From an uncultured Coriobacteriaceae bacterium (GTDB lineage Bacteria > Actinomycetota > Coriobacteriia > Coriobacteriales > Atopobiaceae), in the NCBI GenBank assembly GCA_902798915.1, contig CADBYM010000020.1, positions 1 through 57,225 on the forward strand: DNA of 57,225 bases, given 5' to 3'. A program made the translations under genes and the position numbers. Shown here piece by piece: positions 1 through 8,862 of the stretch (the stretch's first letter is position 1; every line of letters starts with the position of its first letter). Under the pieces are notes generated by a model. That model did not search any database, had not been told where the DNA came from, and worked only from the letters and a program-made list of their open reading frames with translations.

Positions 1-64
1 CCGCAACACTCTGGCGGATGGCTATGTCAACGCACAATTATAGTGCGCCGTAATCGACGGAAAC

Positions 65-2200
65 CTACCGAAAACCAACTTTCTGCAAGAGGGGATTTTC
101 GGCGTTAATCTCTTGGTCTTCGGCAAGAAGCACTCTTCGTCCATCGAGTGCAAGTTCCATGAGGTCGCGCAACGCAGCATCTGAGTCGAGTGGTTCGGAT
201 TGCTTGTTGACGAGGGAGTCAAACAGAGCTGCGAGCTTCGTGCGGAAGAGGGGCTTGCTCATGAATGTGTCTGCACCGGCCTCACGCGCCTCCGCCTCGA
301 TCGTCGTCCAGTCATAAGCGGAGAAGATGATGATGGGTACGTTGCTGCCTACCAGCTCACGGATTCTCCGAGTAGTCTCCACGCCGTCTTGGTCAGGAAT
401 CTTCCAATCGACGATGATGGCAAAGAAGTCCCGACCCTGCTCGCATCGCGTCCTCACGCGGTCGACGGCGGACTTGCCCGAAAGCACCCACTCGCTGTTC
501 ATTCCCATGTCGTTAAGGATGCCGCATGTTGATTCGCAGCATGCGGGGTCATCGTCCACAACAAGGACGCGCAGATCGACGAAGGTATCGTAGTTGATGT
601 CGTCCATCTGCTGGAGCTTCAGATACACGCTGACCGTGAACTTTGATCCTACCCCATAGGTGCTCTCGACCTCGATGTCGCCGCCCATCATGCGAACGAT
701 GTTGCGGGTGATGGTCATGCCCAGGCCAGTGCCCTGAATTCCGGCAGTCTTCCTGTCGTTTGCGCGTGTGAAAGGCTCGAACAGGTGCTTCTGGAACTCT
801 TCCGTCATCCCATAGCCGTTGTCCTCAAAGATGAACTGAAAATGACCAAAGTCATGGGCCTTGGTGGAAGACTCTGCGACGCACAAGGAGATTTGCCCAC
901 CGTCAGGTGTGTATTTGATGGCATTGCTCATGATGTTGACGAAGACCTGTTGGAGTCTGCGGCTGTCTCCTATTACGCATTCGTGGCGAACATCCACAAT
1001 ATCCATGCGGAAGGTGTGGCCATGCGCCTGGATTTGGGGGCGCGTCATGGCGAGCATGCCGTCGATGAGCTCTGCCAGATCGAACTCCTCCTCCATGAGT
1101 TCGATCTTTCCCGACTCAATCTTGTTCATATCCAAGAACTCGTTGATGAGGGAAAGGAGATGATTGGAGGACTCCGTGATCTTTCGGAGGCAGTCGGCCA
1201 CTTTCTCGCGATCGTCCAAGTTGTTGGCGGCGATGGTGGTCATCCCTATGATGCCGTTCATGGGTGTGCGGATGTCGTGGCTCATGTTGGAGAGAAAGTC
1301 GCTCTTCGCCTTGTTCGAGGTGTTTGCGGCGTCGACGGCATCTCGTAACGCCTGTTGAATCTGCTTCTCCCTACGCACCTCGTCATCCACGTCCTTGAAG
1401 CCGGTGACGATCCCGGTCTTATTGGCGCCGATGTCGAGCTTCGCGAATTCCAGTCGGTAGTGACGTATGCCCGTCTCGAACACGCGGCGAAAGGGCACGG
1501 AATAAATGATTCGGTCTTCGGTGTTGCGTACGATCTCCTCCGGAGTAACGGCTTCGAGGAATCCTTCGCGATCCTCCTCAAGCACCAAGTTTGAGTAGAA
1601 GGCGAAGGCGTCCGAGAACCGATTGATCTTTACCGCTTGGTTGGCAGGCAGGAGGTGTGCGAGGTTCTCGTCCACTCGATACAGTTGGAAATGCTGGGTT
1701 GGTATGTCGTCAATGAGCCATACCGAGTCATAGACGCGGGTGAGGGCCTCGATGACAGCAGAGCGGAGGGCCTTGTCGGATTCGGCTTGCTGTCGCTTTT
1801 CGGTGATGTCCGAGATGAACACGTAGTACAGACCACTGTAAACGTCGGACTCGACATAGTGACCGTAGTCGTCTATCCAGCGCTCCTCGCCGTCCTTACG
1901 GATTATGCGGTACTCGATGTGGTCGAGGGCATAGCGGGTTTCGTTGAGCTGGTCGCCGATGGCGGCCGTTACCCAATCGTAGTCATCGGGATGGACCATG
2001 CCACGGAAGGTGAATCCGGTAAGAGCTTTGAGTTCCTCGAGGTCTTCGCAGCCGTAGATGCGGCAGACGGCACCGTTGGCATAGAGAAGCTCCTCGTCTT
2101 GGTCGGCCTTGTAGATGAAGAAGCCACCCGGCATGTGCTCGCCAAACTGCTCGATGACCGACAGGCTTTGTTCGTTGAGGACGAAGTGCTTGCTGAACAT
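65..2200 (-). CDS. PAS-containing hybrid histidine kinase, second receiver truncated
   Basis: Cytosolic sensor kinase of about 711 residues; no membrane segment is visible. In order: a PAS domain (about 20-140), a second PAS-like region (about 140-285), a HisKA domain with MSHDIRTPMNGI near residue 295, an HATPase domain with N and G boxes (NIMSNAIKYT, GTGLGMT), and a receiver domain (about 550-670) whose phospho-acceptor is the Asp in IIVDWKIPD. A second receiver begins (VLLAEDQEINAE) but stops after about 20 residues at a TAG, so its phospho-acceptor is missing. The ATG at 2200 is preferred over an upstream GTG because a G-run lies about 8 bases before it. It starts 23 bp after the permease/GGDEF/EAL gene and is almost certainly cotranscribed with it, so it probably acts in the same pathway. 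The truncated tail suggests recent decay, or a frameshift, near the window edge. Confidence 0.85.
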   Translation of the reverse strand: MFSKHFVLNEQSLSVIEQFGEHMPGGFFIYKADQDEELLYANGAVCRIYGCEDLEELKALTGFTFRGMVHPDDYDWVTAAIGDQLNETRYALDHIEYRIIRKDGEERWIDDYGHYVESDVYSGLYYVFISDITEKRQQAESDKALRSAVIEALTRVYDSVWLIDDIPTQHFQLYRVDENLAHLLPANQAVKINRFSDAFAFYSNLVLEEDREGFLEAVTPEEIVRNTEDRIIYSVPFRRVFETGIRHYRLEFAKLDIGANKTGIVTGFKDVDDEVRREKQIQQALRDAVDAANTSNKAKSDFLSNMSHDIRTPMNGIIGMTTIAANNLDDREKVADCLRKITESSNHLLSLINEFLDMNKIESGKIELMEEEFDLAELIDGMLAMTRPQIQAHGHTFRMDIVDVRHECVIGDSRRLQQVFVNIMSNAIKYTPDGGQISLCVAESSTKAHDFGHFQFIFEDNGYGMTEEFQKHLFEPFTRANDRKTAGIQGTGLGMTITRNIVRMMGGDIEVESTYGVGSKFTVSVYLKLQQMDDINYDTFVDLRVLVVDDDPACCESTCGILNDMGMNSEWVLSGKSAVDRVRTRCEQGRDFFAIIVDWKIPDQDGVETTRRIRELVGSNVPIIIFSAYDWTTIEAEAREAGADTFMSKPLFRTKLAALFDSLVNKQSEPLDSDAALRDLMELALDGRRVLLAEDQEINAENPLLQKVGFR

Positions 2201-2223
2201 GTGACACACCCCCCGGCAGGAAA

Positions 2224-5200
2224 CTACGCTTGCCTGACCCCTATGACGATGTGATTGCGGTCGCTCTCCCTCGTCCTGATGGTCTGCAGATAATACGATA
2301 TCGTATCTCCGTCCTTCCGTCGACGGTATGAGAGCTGGATGTCCTCGCCTTGCGTGGCTAAGCGCACAAGGTTCTCTTTGGCGGTCGCATCTCGGACCTT
2401 CTGAGCATCGGCTTCGATCACGTCCTCGAGTATGTGTTCCCGAGCGTCTCCGAAGAAGTCGACTCCGCCGGGTCGTATCGCGAGGTCGCCTTCCTTGCCG
2501 ATGTGGAACTCCAAGTAGAAGTCCGTGACAACATCCACGTAGTAGATATTCTCGAAGTCGATGGTCAATGCCTTGGAGATGCTCATATAGGTCTTCTTGG
2601 CCGTCGGCGTCACTTCGCTCGCGACTTCCGCCATCTCGACGAGGAAGCGGCTGAACTCCTTGGGAGGCACCGGTCTTGAGAAGTAGTAACCTTGGACATA
2701 GTCACAGCCCATGGTCTTGAGGACGAGGTACTGCTCCTCGGTCTCGACACCCTCCGCCACGACGGGTACGTGCAGGTAATCTGCGATGTCGATGATCAGC
2801 TCGATCATGCGCACGTCCCGGTTCTCTCCGAAGGCGTTGCGGATGAAGCTCATGTCTAGCTTCAGCGCGTCGATGGGAAGGTGCGAAAGCATGCCCAGGG
2901 ATGAGTATCCTGTGCCGAAGTCATCCATCTCGATGCGGAATCCCATTCCCATTCCGCGTAGTTCCTTCGCGGTGGAGATGACCTGATCGGAGTCGCCCGT
3001 ATAGGCTGACTCCGTTATCTCGAGCATCAGATCGTTCGGACTGAGGTCGTACTCCTCCAGAATGTCACGGAAGATGCTCTTCAGATCGGGCGTGAGCATG
3101 TCGATGCGGGAGACGTTTACCGAAACCGGTACGGAATATCCAAAGCGATTCTTCCACTCCCGTATCTGCGCGGCAGCCTGACGCCACACAAACCGGTCGA
3201 GGTCCAGAATCAAGCCATTGTCCTCAAGCAGCGGGATGAACACACCCGGGCTGATTAGGCCGAGCTCGGGATGATTCCACCGCACCAACGCCTCCGCGCT
3301 TGCGAGTACGGGCCTGTCGGGGCGGATGTCATACTTGGGCTGGAAGAAGACGACGAAGTGATTGTTCTCCATGGAGGGTTTGAAGTCCTCTAGCAGGTGC
3401 TCTCTATACAGCTCGGCCTCATGCATCTCCGTGTCGTAGATGCCGATTGCTTTGCGATACCCATTCTTGGCGGTGTTCGCGGCAATCCTCGCGTAGTCGA
3501 AGCGACGCTCGATTTGGAGTGACTTGTCCACCTCGGAGTACACACCCATGCGCAGGCGAACACGGTCCGAAGAGACGTCTTTGTCAACAAGCCCCTCAGA
3601 TGCCTTGTCCAGTATGCTCTCGTAGTCCTCCTGGTGTGGGCAGTAGATGAGGAAGGTATCCGCCCCTCGACGGCAGCAGACACCGGCGACCTTGCGGGAT
3701 ATCTGGCGAATGCGCTTGCCGATGCGGGCAAGAACGCTGTCGCCGTACTGCCTGCCATAGCGCTCGTTGATCATATGGAAGTGGTTGACATCCAAGACGA
3801 TGGCATCCATCGGGGCGTCGTGGTAATGCTGGTCATACATGCGGACGTAGCGGAGGAAGTAGTCGAGGTTCAGCAGGCTCGTCAGGCCGTCGCGCTCCGT
3901 GGATTGGATGATGCTCCGCTTCTCGCTCAGCTCGATGCTGCGATTGACGCGAACCTGCACGATTTCGGCGGATGGATAGGGTTTGGGAATGAAGTCAATC
4001 GCCCCAATCTTGAGGCAGTCGACCTCGGCGCTCTGGTCCGCCGTCAATACAATCACGGGGATGTCGCTGAGCTCTTCCCCTTCCTTCATCACCTTGAGCA
4101 CTTCCAAACCACTCATCTGCGGCATCTGCAGGTCAAGTAGCACGATGGCCAGATCGTCCTTATGAGTCTTGACCTGCTCCAATGCCTCGACACCATTGGA
4201 GGCATACAAGATCTCATAGTCATCCTCGAGCATGTTGGCCAGAATCATCTGATTGATGGGTTCGTCCTCCACGATGAGCACATGCCGCTTGAGGTTCAGT
4301 ATCTCCGCGTCTTCGTCTGCTGGGAACAACGGCTTTGCGGCGTCCTCGGCATCTTCTCGCGTGATTGATCCCATGCCCTTGAGCAGTTGCTTCTCTTCGT
4401 ACATCAGGGAGTCGGCACGCTCGAAGACCTCGTGGAAGCTGGTGTCCGTTCCTGCCTTGTATTCGGAGAGGCCGCCCGAGACGACGACTTCATTGGTGTT
4501 GATATGCTCAACGGAGCGATCATGCAGTGCCAGTAGCAGCTCGTTCCTGATGAGATAGTCGCGCCCGCGCATGATCACCACGAACTCGTCTCCGCCCGTC
4601 CTATACACGGGGCTGTGCTGGAAGATGTCGCAGATCATCCTGCACGCACTGATGATGTACTCGTCGCCCGCTTTATGGCCGAGGGTATCGTTGATCACCT
4701 TCAAGCCGTTGACGTCGCAGACGACAACGGCAAAGTCCTCTGCCGAGCCATCTTCGATGGAGGTGTCGATTTGCTTTTGGCTCATGAGGAAGGCATGCTT
4801 GCTCTTGACGCCGGTCATGGGATCAGTCATGGCGACCGTCTGGGCCTCATCACGCTCCTGAGCGGCCTTCTTCTCCCACTTCCGCATGGAAGTGTAGTTG
4901 ACAAACATGACAATCAGTGACACGCCGAACAACCCGACAATCGTCAAGACGCTCAGATTGTCGGCGTCGTGAAGTCGAACGAGCTGCATCGCAAGGAACT
5001 CCTGTTCACTCATTGCGAGCAGGTCATGGTTGCCCGTGCCATCCATGTAGCTGGAAATCTCGGCTATGATGGCATTCTCGCTGGCCTCGTTGAGCCTCTC
5101 TGCCCAGGTCATTGTCATCAAAACGATGAAGACAAGCAGGGCAAGCCAGACGATGATGGCCTTTCCGAATTTCCTGTCGTGGTCCGTGCGGATGACCCAG

Positions 5201-6594
5201 TGAAAGTACACAAGCCCCAAAAACGACCAAACGGCCAAAAGCACGTACGTTTCCGTTTCGATTGAATAGTCAGAAAAGGCGCTTGGGAAAAGCAGGAATA
5301 CGGCAAAAATGGCCAAGATGGGCAGACAGATTCCGCTGACGATCCGATTCCCTTTGACGCCCTCTTGGCCCGAAGCCTTAAAAACGGCGATAGATATGGT
5401 GCCGTAGATAATGGTGGCGCCAATTGTGGTGGTGTCCACTATCCAACCAATTGCCGTTCTACCAAGAAATGGTATGGGCAAAGATACGATCAGAACCAAG
5501 AGGATGGCGTTTGCGGGGATTTGCTTGCTGTTGAGCTTGGCAAAACGCTCAGGCAGAATGCCGTCCTGTGCCACGGCATAGCATAGGCGGCTTACAACAC
5601 GCAGCATGCCGATCAGGCTGGTAAGCACGAGTGCTAGCAAGGATGCCATCAGGATGTTTACTCCGCCCAAACCGAGATAATGGTTGGCTGCGTAGAAGGC
5701 TGGCAGCCCAGCGATTCCCTCAAATTCGTCCAGCCGACTGATGTAATCGAGCCAGCCATTGCAGCCCTCCGGATAGGCGGTAACGCTCAAGAGGACCACG
5801 AAGATGTACAACGCAGTGGTGATGGTTACGGCACTAACCAGAATGCGGAATATGTTAGAGTGCTTGAACTCATACTCCTCAGCAGAATGGGACACGGTCT
5901 CAAATCCGATAAAGGCCCAAGGCGAGATAAAGGCAATGCGCATGACCTGCTGCAAGACATTCTTCTCTGGAACGAAGGCCGGGCTCATGCTCATCCCGGA
6001 GCCAGCGTGTCCCAACATGGCGACGACAAAGCATAGGGTAATGCCGACGGTAAAGACCAACACCATCCCCACCATAATTCGGGCGGTGGCTAGCTTGCTC
6101 TTAATGCAAAGCAAGCCGACGAGCCACATTACCGCCAGGGTAATCAGTGCTTCCCCAAGGTAGACGTCATAGTTGAATACCGTGAAGAGATACCCTTGCT
6201 TGAACACTGCTCGCAAGAAATAGCGCGCAAACAGCGGAATACTTGTGGCGTTGGCCCAGAAGATGGAGATGTAGATCAAGAACATGAACCACGCGATCAG
6301 GAAGGCGCGGTCATAATCAAAGATATGCTTCACGTAGTTGTACAGACCGCCTGCACCCGGGTATCGGTTGGCCAAAAAGTGATAATGGCTCGACACCATT
6401 ATCATCATGGCAAAGCCGATGAGCAGGCCAAGGATGGAGCCCATTGGCCCCGCCTGGGAGAGATAGGTTTTGCTGGTAACGACGAGGGAGCCCCAGCCAA
6501 TGGCCGATCCAACCGACAGGGCCCAAACGGCCAGAGGAGAAAGATACGGCTGCAGCTTGCTTGTGGTGTTGGTGGCGGATGATGCGTCGCTCAT
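2224..6594 (-). CDS. Amino-acid permease fused to GGDEF-REC-GGDEF-EAL-PAS signalling domains
   Basis: Very large membrane signalling protein (1456 residues). Residues about 15-500 form an APC-superfamily permease with about 12 hydrophobic segments (opening with VGSAIGWGSLV). A further membrane segment near 550 precedes a GGDEF domain (TDPMTGVKSKHAF near 590, intact GGDEF near 665). Then come a receiver (VLIVEDEPINQ near 770, acceptor Asp in VLLDLQMPQ near 820), a degenerate GGDEF (RRGADTF near 976), and an EAL domain (about 1080-1310). The EAL domain keeps EALVRW, NVSR, LEITES, MDDFGTGYSS, KLD, AEGVE and QGY, so phosphodiesterase activity is expected. The last about 130 residues look PAS-like. 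The ATG at 6594 has AGGAG 8 bases upstream, better than the GTG three codons earlier. The inference is that substrate binding or transport controls c-di-GMP turnover, and that the receiver is phosphorylated by the kinase encoded next door. The exact transported substrate cannot be told. Confidence 0.9.
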   Translation of the reverse strand: MSDASSATNTTSKLQPYLSPLAVWALSVGSAIGWGSLVVTSKTYLSQAGPMGSILGLLIGFAMMIMVSSHYHFLANRYPGAGGLYNYVKHIFDYDRAFLIAWFMFLIYISIFWANATSIPLFARYFLRAVFKQGYLFTVFNYDVYLGEALITLAVMWLVGLLCIKSKLATARIMVGMVLVFTVGITLCFVVAMLGHAGSGMSMSPAFVPEKNVLQQVMRIAFISPWAFIGFETVSHSAEEYEFKHSNIFRILVSAVTITTALYIFVVLLSVTAYPEGCNGWLDYISRLDEFEGIAGLPAFYAANHYLGLGGVNILMASLLALVLTSLIGMLRVVSRLCYAVAQDGILPERFAKLNSKQIPANAILLVLIVSLPIPFLGRTAIGWIVDTTTIGATIIYGTISIAVFKASGQEGVKGNRIVSGICLPILAIFAVFLLFPSAFSDYSIETETYVLLAVWSFLGLVYFHWVIRTDHDRKFGKAIIVWLALLVFIVLMTMTWAERLNEASENAIIAEISSYMDGTGNHDLLAMSEQEFLAMQLVRLHDADNLSVLTIVGLFGVSLIVMFVNYTSMRKWEKKAAQERDEAQTVAMTDPMTGVKSKHAFLMSQKQIDTSIEDGSAEDFAVVVCDVNGLKVINDTLGHKAGDEYIISACRMICDIFQHSPVYRTGGDEFVVIMRGRDYLIRNELLLALHDRSVEHINTNEVVVSGGLSEYKAGTDTSFHEVFERADSLMYEEKQLLKGMGSITREDAEDAAKPLFPADEDAEILNLKRHVLIVEDEPINQMILANMLEDDYEILYASNGVEALEQVKTHKDDLAIVLLDLQMPQMSGLEVLKVMKEGEELSDIPVIVLTADQSAEVDCLKIGAIDFIPKPYPSAEIVQVRVNRSIELSEKRSIIQSTERDGLTSLLNLDYFLRYVRMYDQHYHDAPMDAIVLDVNHFHMINERYGRQYGDSVLARIGKRIRQISRKVAGVCCRRGADTFLIYCPHQEDYESILDKASEGLVDKDVSSDRVRLRMGVYSEVDKSLQIERRFDYARIAANTAKNGYRKAIGIYDTEMHEAELYREHLLEDFKPSMENNHFVVFFQPKYDIRPDRPVLASAEALVRWNHPELGLISPGVFIPLLEDNGLILDLDRFVWRQAAAQIREWKNRFGYSVPVSVNVSRIDMLTPDLKSIFRDILEEYDLSPNDLMLEITESAYTGDSDQVISTAKELRGMGMGFRIEMDDFGTGYSSLGMLSHLPIDALKLDMSFIRNAFGENRDVRMIELIIDIADYLHVPVVAEGVETEEQYLVLKTMGCDYVQGYYFSRPVPPKEFSRFLVEMAEVASEVTPTAKKTYMSISKALTIDFENIYYVDVVTDFYLEFHIGKEGDLAIRPGGVDFFGDAREHILEDVIEADAQKVRDATAKENLVRLATQGEDIQLSYRRRKDGDTISYYLQTIRTRESDRNHIVIGVRQA

Positions 6595-6782
6595 ACGAAT
6601 CACTCCTCTATGCGGTCTTCATATGCGGTCTTGAGGCCGGCGGCAATGGCTATCGCTCCGTCGTCCAGATTCGGTTTGCAATTCCTATGCGTGATAAGTT
6701 CATATCATAACTGAGCACAGCATACGTTAAGGGTGACAAGAAGTAACAAAGGGGATGGGTGACGACGGAAGGGGGGCATGCG

Positions 6783-7979
6783 TCACCTCGAAAGCGACAC
6801 CACGGTCTCGATGTGCTTGGTGTGTGGGAAGAGGTCCACGGGCATGATGCGCTGCACGCGATAGCCTTCCTCGCGCAGAAGGGAGAGGTCACGCACCTGC
6901 GTCATGGGATTGCAGCTCACATAGACGATGCGCTGGGGTGCGAGGCTCGCGACACCGTGCAGGAACTCAGGCGTGGAGCCGGCTCGCGGCGGGTCGAGAA
7001 CCACGGCGTCGTACGACGTCCGTCGCCGCTCGGCCATCCAAGTAGTTGCGTCGGCACAAACGAAGTGGCAGGTGTCGGCAAGCTCGTTTGCGCGTGCGTT
7101 GCGACGCGCGCATCCTACGGCGTTGGAGACCTGTTCTACGCCAGTGACGTCGAGTTTGCGGCCTCGAAGCCGTGCGGCTGCCGCAGCGCAGATCCCGATG
7201 GTCCCCGTGCCGCAGTAGGCGTCGAGGAGGGTAGCGGATTCGGCCGGCCCGTCTTCGCCCAGCTCCTCTATGGCGAGCTGGTATAGCACCTCGGTCTGTG
7301 CGGGATTCGTCTGGTAGAAGCTCGTGGGACCAACTTCGAAGGTGCAGCCGAGCAGCTCGTCATGCATGATGCCAGACCCGAAGAGCGTTTGGTTGCGCGT
7401 CCCGAGAATGGCGTTCGTGCGCCGATCGTTGACGTTTTGCACGATGGCGGTGAGCTCGGGGTGGAGCTTGCGTAGGCGTCGCACGAACTGTTCGGCACGA
7501 GGAAAGGTGGTGCCGTTGGTCACTATGGTGAGCAACGATTCGTGCGTCGCGTAGCCCATACGTACGATGGCATGACGCAGTACGCCACGTCCACGGTCCT
7601 CCGCATAGGCGGAGATGTGCAACTCGTCCGCCACTCGAGCGACATCGCGCAGGATGCGGCGGGCCCCCTTTGCCTCGACGAGACATTCCTTGCAGTAGAC
7701 GATGCGATGCGTTCCCCGTTCATAGAAGCCGCAGCGCATTCTGCCACCCGTCGTGCGCGAACCTGGAGCGAAGGGCGTTGCCGCCTTGTGGCGATAGGCG
7801 ATCGGCGCATCCATGCCGCGTATGGGATCAACGGAGAGTCCGTCTTGGGCGCAGACTTCGCCGAAGAGTTCCTCCATCGCTCGCTGCTTGCGCTTGAGCT
7901 GTAGCTCATAGGGCACCGCGAGCAGCTCGCAGCCGCCGCAGCGCTTGGCGATCGGGCATGTGTACGTCTTGTATCCCAT
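6783..7979 (-). CDS. 23S rRNA/tRNA (uracil-5-)-methyltransferase, RumA/TrmA family
   Basis: SAM-dependent RNA methyltransferase (398 residues) predicted to make 5-methyluridine in rRNA or tRNA. The N terminus carries the iron-sulfur cysteine pattern of RlmD-type enzymes (TCPIAKRCGGC, cysteines near 8, 14 and 17, with a further CKEC downstream). The SAM-binding segment LLDAYCGTGTIG, the VVLDPPRAG motif and the catalytic YVSCNP cysteine are all present. The open frame extends further upstream, but homology starts at the ATG chosen here and no TRAM domain is seen before it. That ATG has only a weak GGAAAG ribosome site; another ATG 10 codons upstream is possible. It is transcribed alone, divergently from the PepSY gene. 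Which RNA and position it modifies cannot be decided from sequence alone. Confidence 0.88.
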   Translation of the reverse strand: MGYKTYTCPIAKRCGGCELLAVPYELQLKRKQRAMEELFGEVCAQDGLSVDPIRGMDAPIAYRHKAATPFAPGSRTTGGRMRCGFYERGTHRIVYCKECLVEAKGARRILRDVARVADELHISAYAEDRGRGVLRHAIVRMGYATHESLLTIVTNGTTFPRAEQFVRRLRKLHPELTAIVQNVNDRRTNAILGTRNQTLFGSGIMHDELLGCTFEVGPTSFYQTNPAQTEVLYQLAIEELGEDGPAESATLLDAYCGTGTIGICAAAAARLRGRKLDVTGVEQVSNAVGCARRNARANELADTCHFVCADATTWMAERRRTSYDAVVLDPPRAGSTPEFLHGVASLAPQRIVYVSCNPMTQVRDLSLLREEGYRVQRIMPVDLFPHTKHIETVVSLSR

Positions 7980-8105
7980 GCTTTCCAGTGTAACGCACGT
8001 CGCCATGCACCCACATCGAGTTTTGCGGGGAACAGGTGAGACGGCGGCGGATTCGATGCGTAGTACTGTGCAGATAGAGAAAGCAGACCCGAAGAAGGGA
8101 TGAAC

Positions 8106-8672
8106 ATGAGAGACGACCAGACCATCTACCGCTACAACGAGCAGAGGCGTTACGGACAGCAGGTTGAGCCCGAGCGCAGACCATCCTTCGCTGCCGGTGC
8201 CGTAGTCGGAATCCTCGTTACCGCCGCGATCGTGGGTGCATTCGTGCTTGGATCGGGGATGTTCTCTCGCATTGTGAACAAGTTCGTACCCGCGAATCGG
8301 CCGGCGGCGGCTCAGACCCAGACCCAAACGCAGGCTCAGATCCAGTCTCAGCCGAATTCAGAGCACCAGACGTATGCGCCGCCCGAGGCACCCAACCCAA
8401 TGCTCACCGGTGACGAGGCGATCAATTGCGCGGTGGCGCACGTGGCGGGCGCCAACAACGTGCGCAACGCCGGGGCACAACTCGTTACCGGTGGTGATGC
8501 CCCGCACTACGTGGTGGACTTCGACTTCGACGATGCGCACTACACCGTGACGGTGGATGCCTACAACGGTGATGTGTGGGACGTGCAAACGTCCTTCAAC
8601 GGTGGCGAGGATCCGTCGGGTGAGCAACCCGTGGAGGAAGAGGAGAGCATCGTGTGGGACGAGGCTGTCTAG
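8106..8672 (+). CDS. Membrane-anchored PepSY-domain protein
   Basis: Small protein of about 188 residues. A short cytosolic head rich in Tyr, Gln and Arg is followed by one membrane segment (about 29-52), a Gln/Thr-rich linker with repeated TQ pairs, and an extracytoplasmic PepSY-like domain (about 100-165, from GDEAINCAVAH to DAYNGDVWDV). PepSY domains are often inhibitory or binding modules at the cell surface; no enzymatic function is implied. An acidic tail (EEEES) closes the protein. The ATG at 8106 is chosen because AAGGGA sits 5 bases upstream; an in-frame ATG at 8100 overlaps that site. It stands alone, divergent from the methyltransferase, and is closed by a strong terminator. Confidence 0.8.
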   Translation: MRDDQTIYRYNEQRRYGQQVEPERRPSFAAGAVVGILVTAAIVGAFVLGSGMFSRIVNKFVPANRPAAAQTQTQTQAQIQSQPNSEHQTYAPPEAPNPMLTGDEAINCAVAHVAGANNVRNAGAQLVTGGDAPHYVVDFDFDDAHYTVTVDAYNGDVWDVQTSFNGGEDPSGEQPVEEEESIVWDEAV

Positions 8673-8687
8673 CAACCACGCAAGAGA

Positions 8688-8726
8688 GACCCACGGGGGC
8701 CATCCCCCGTGGGTCGTTTTCGTTTT
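8688..8726 (+). terminator. Rho-independent terminator after PepSY gene
   Basis: A 12-bp perfect stem (8688-8699 with 8704-8715), 4-base loop, followed by TTTTCGTTTT. Very strong intrinsic terminator, ending transcription 16 bases after the PepSY stop codon. Confidence 0.93.
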
Positions 8727-8862
8727 GGACTGGTGGACATACACGCGCGCGGTCGGCAAAAGCATGACGTGTATGCCACTCCCCGATAAAAGCTATTCCG
8801 CTATGGACAACACGTGTAATGTTGACTCCATCTGCGAATGACCTTGGACAAAGGAGGTTCAT

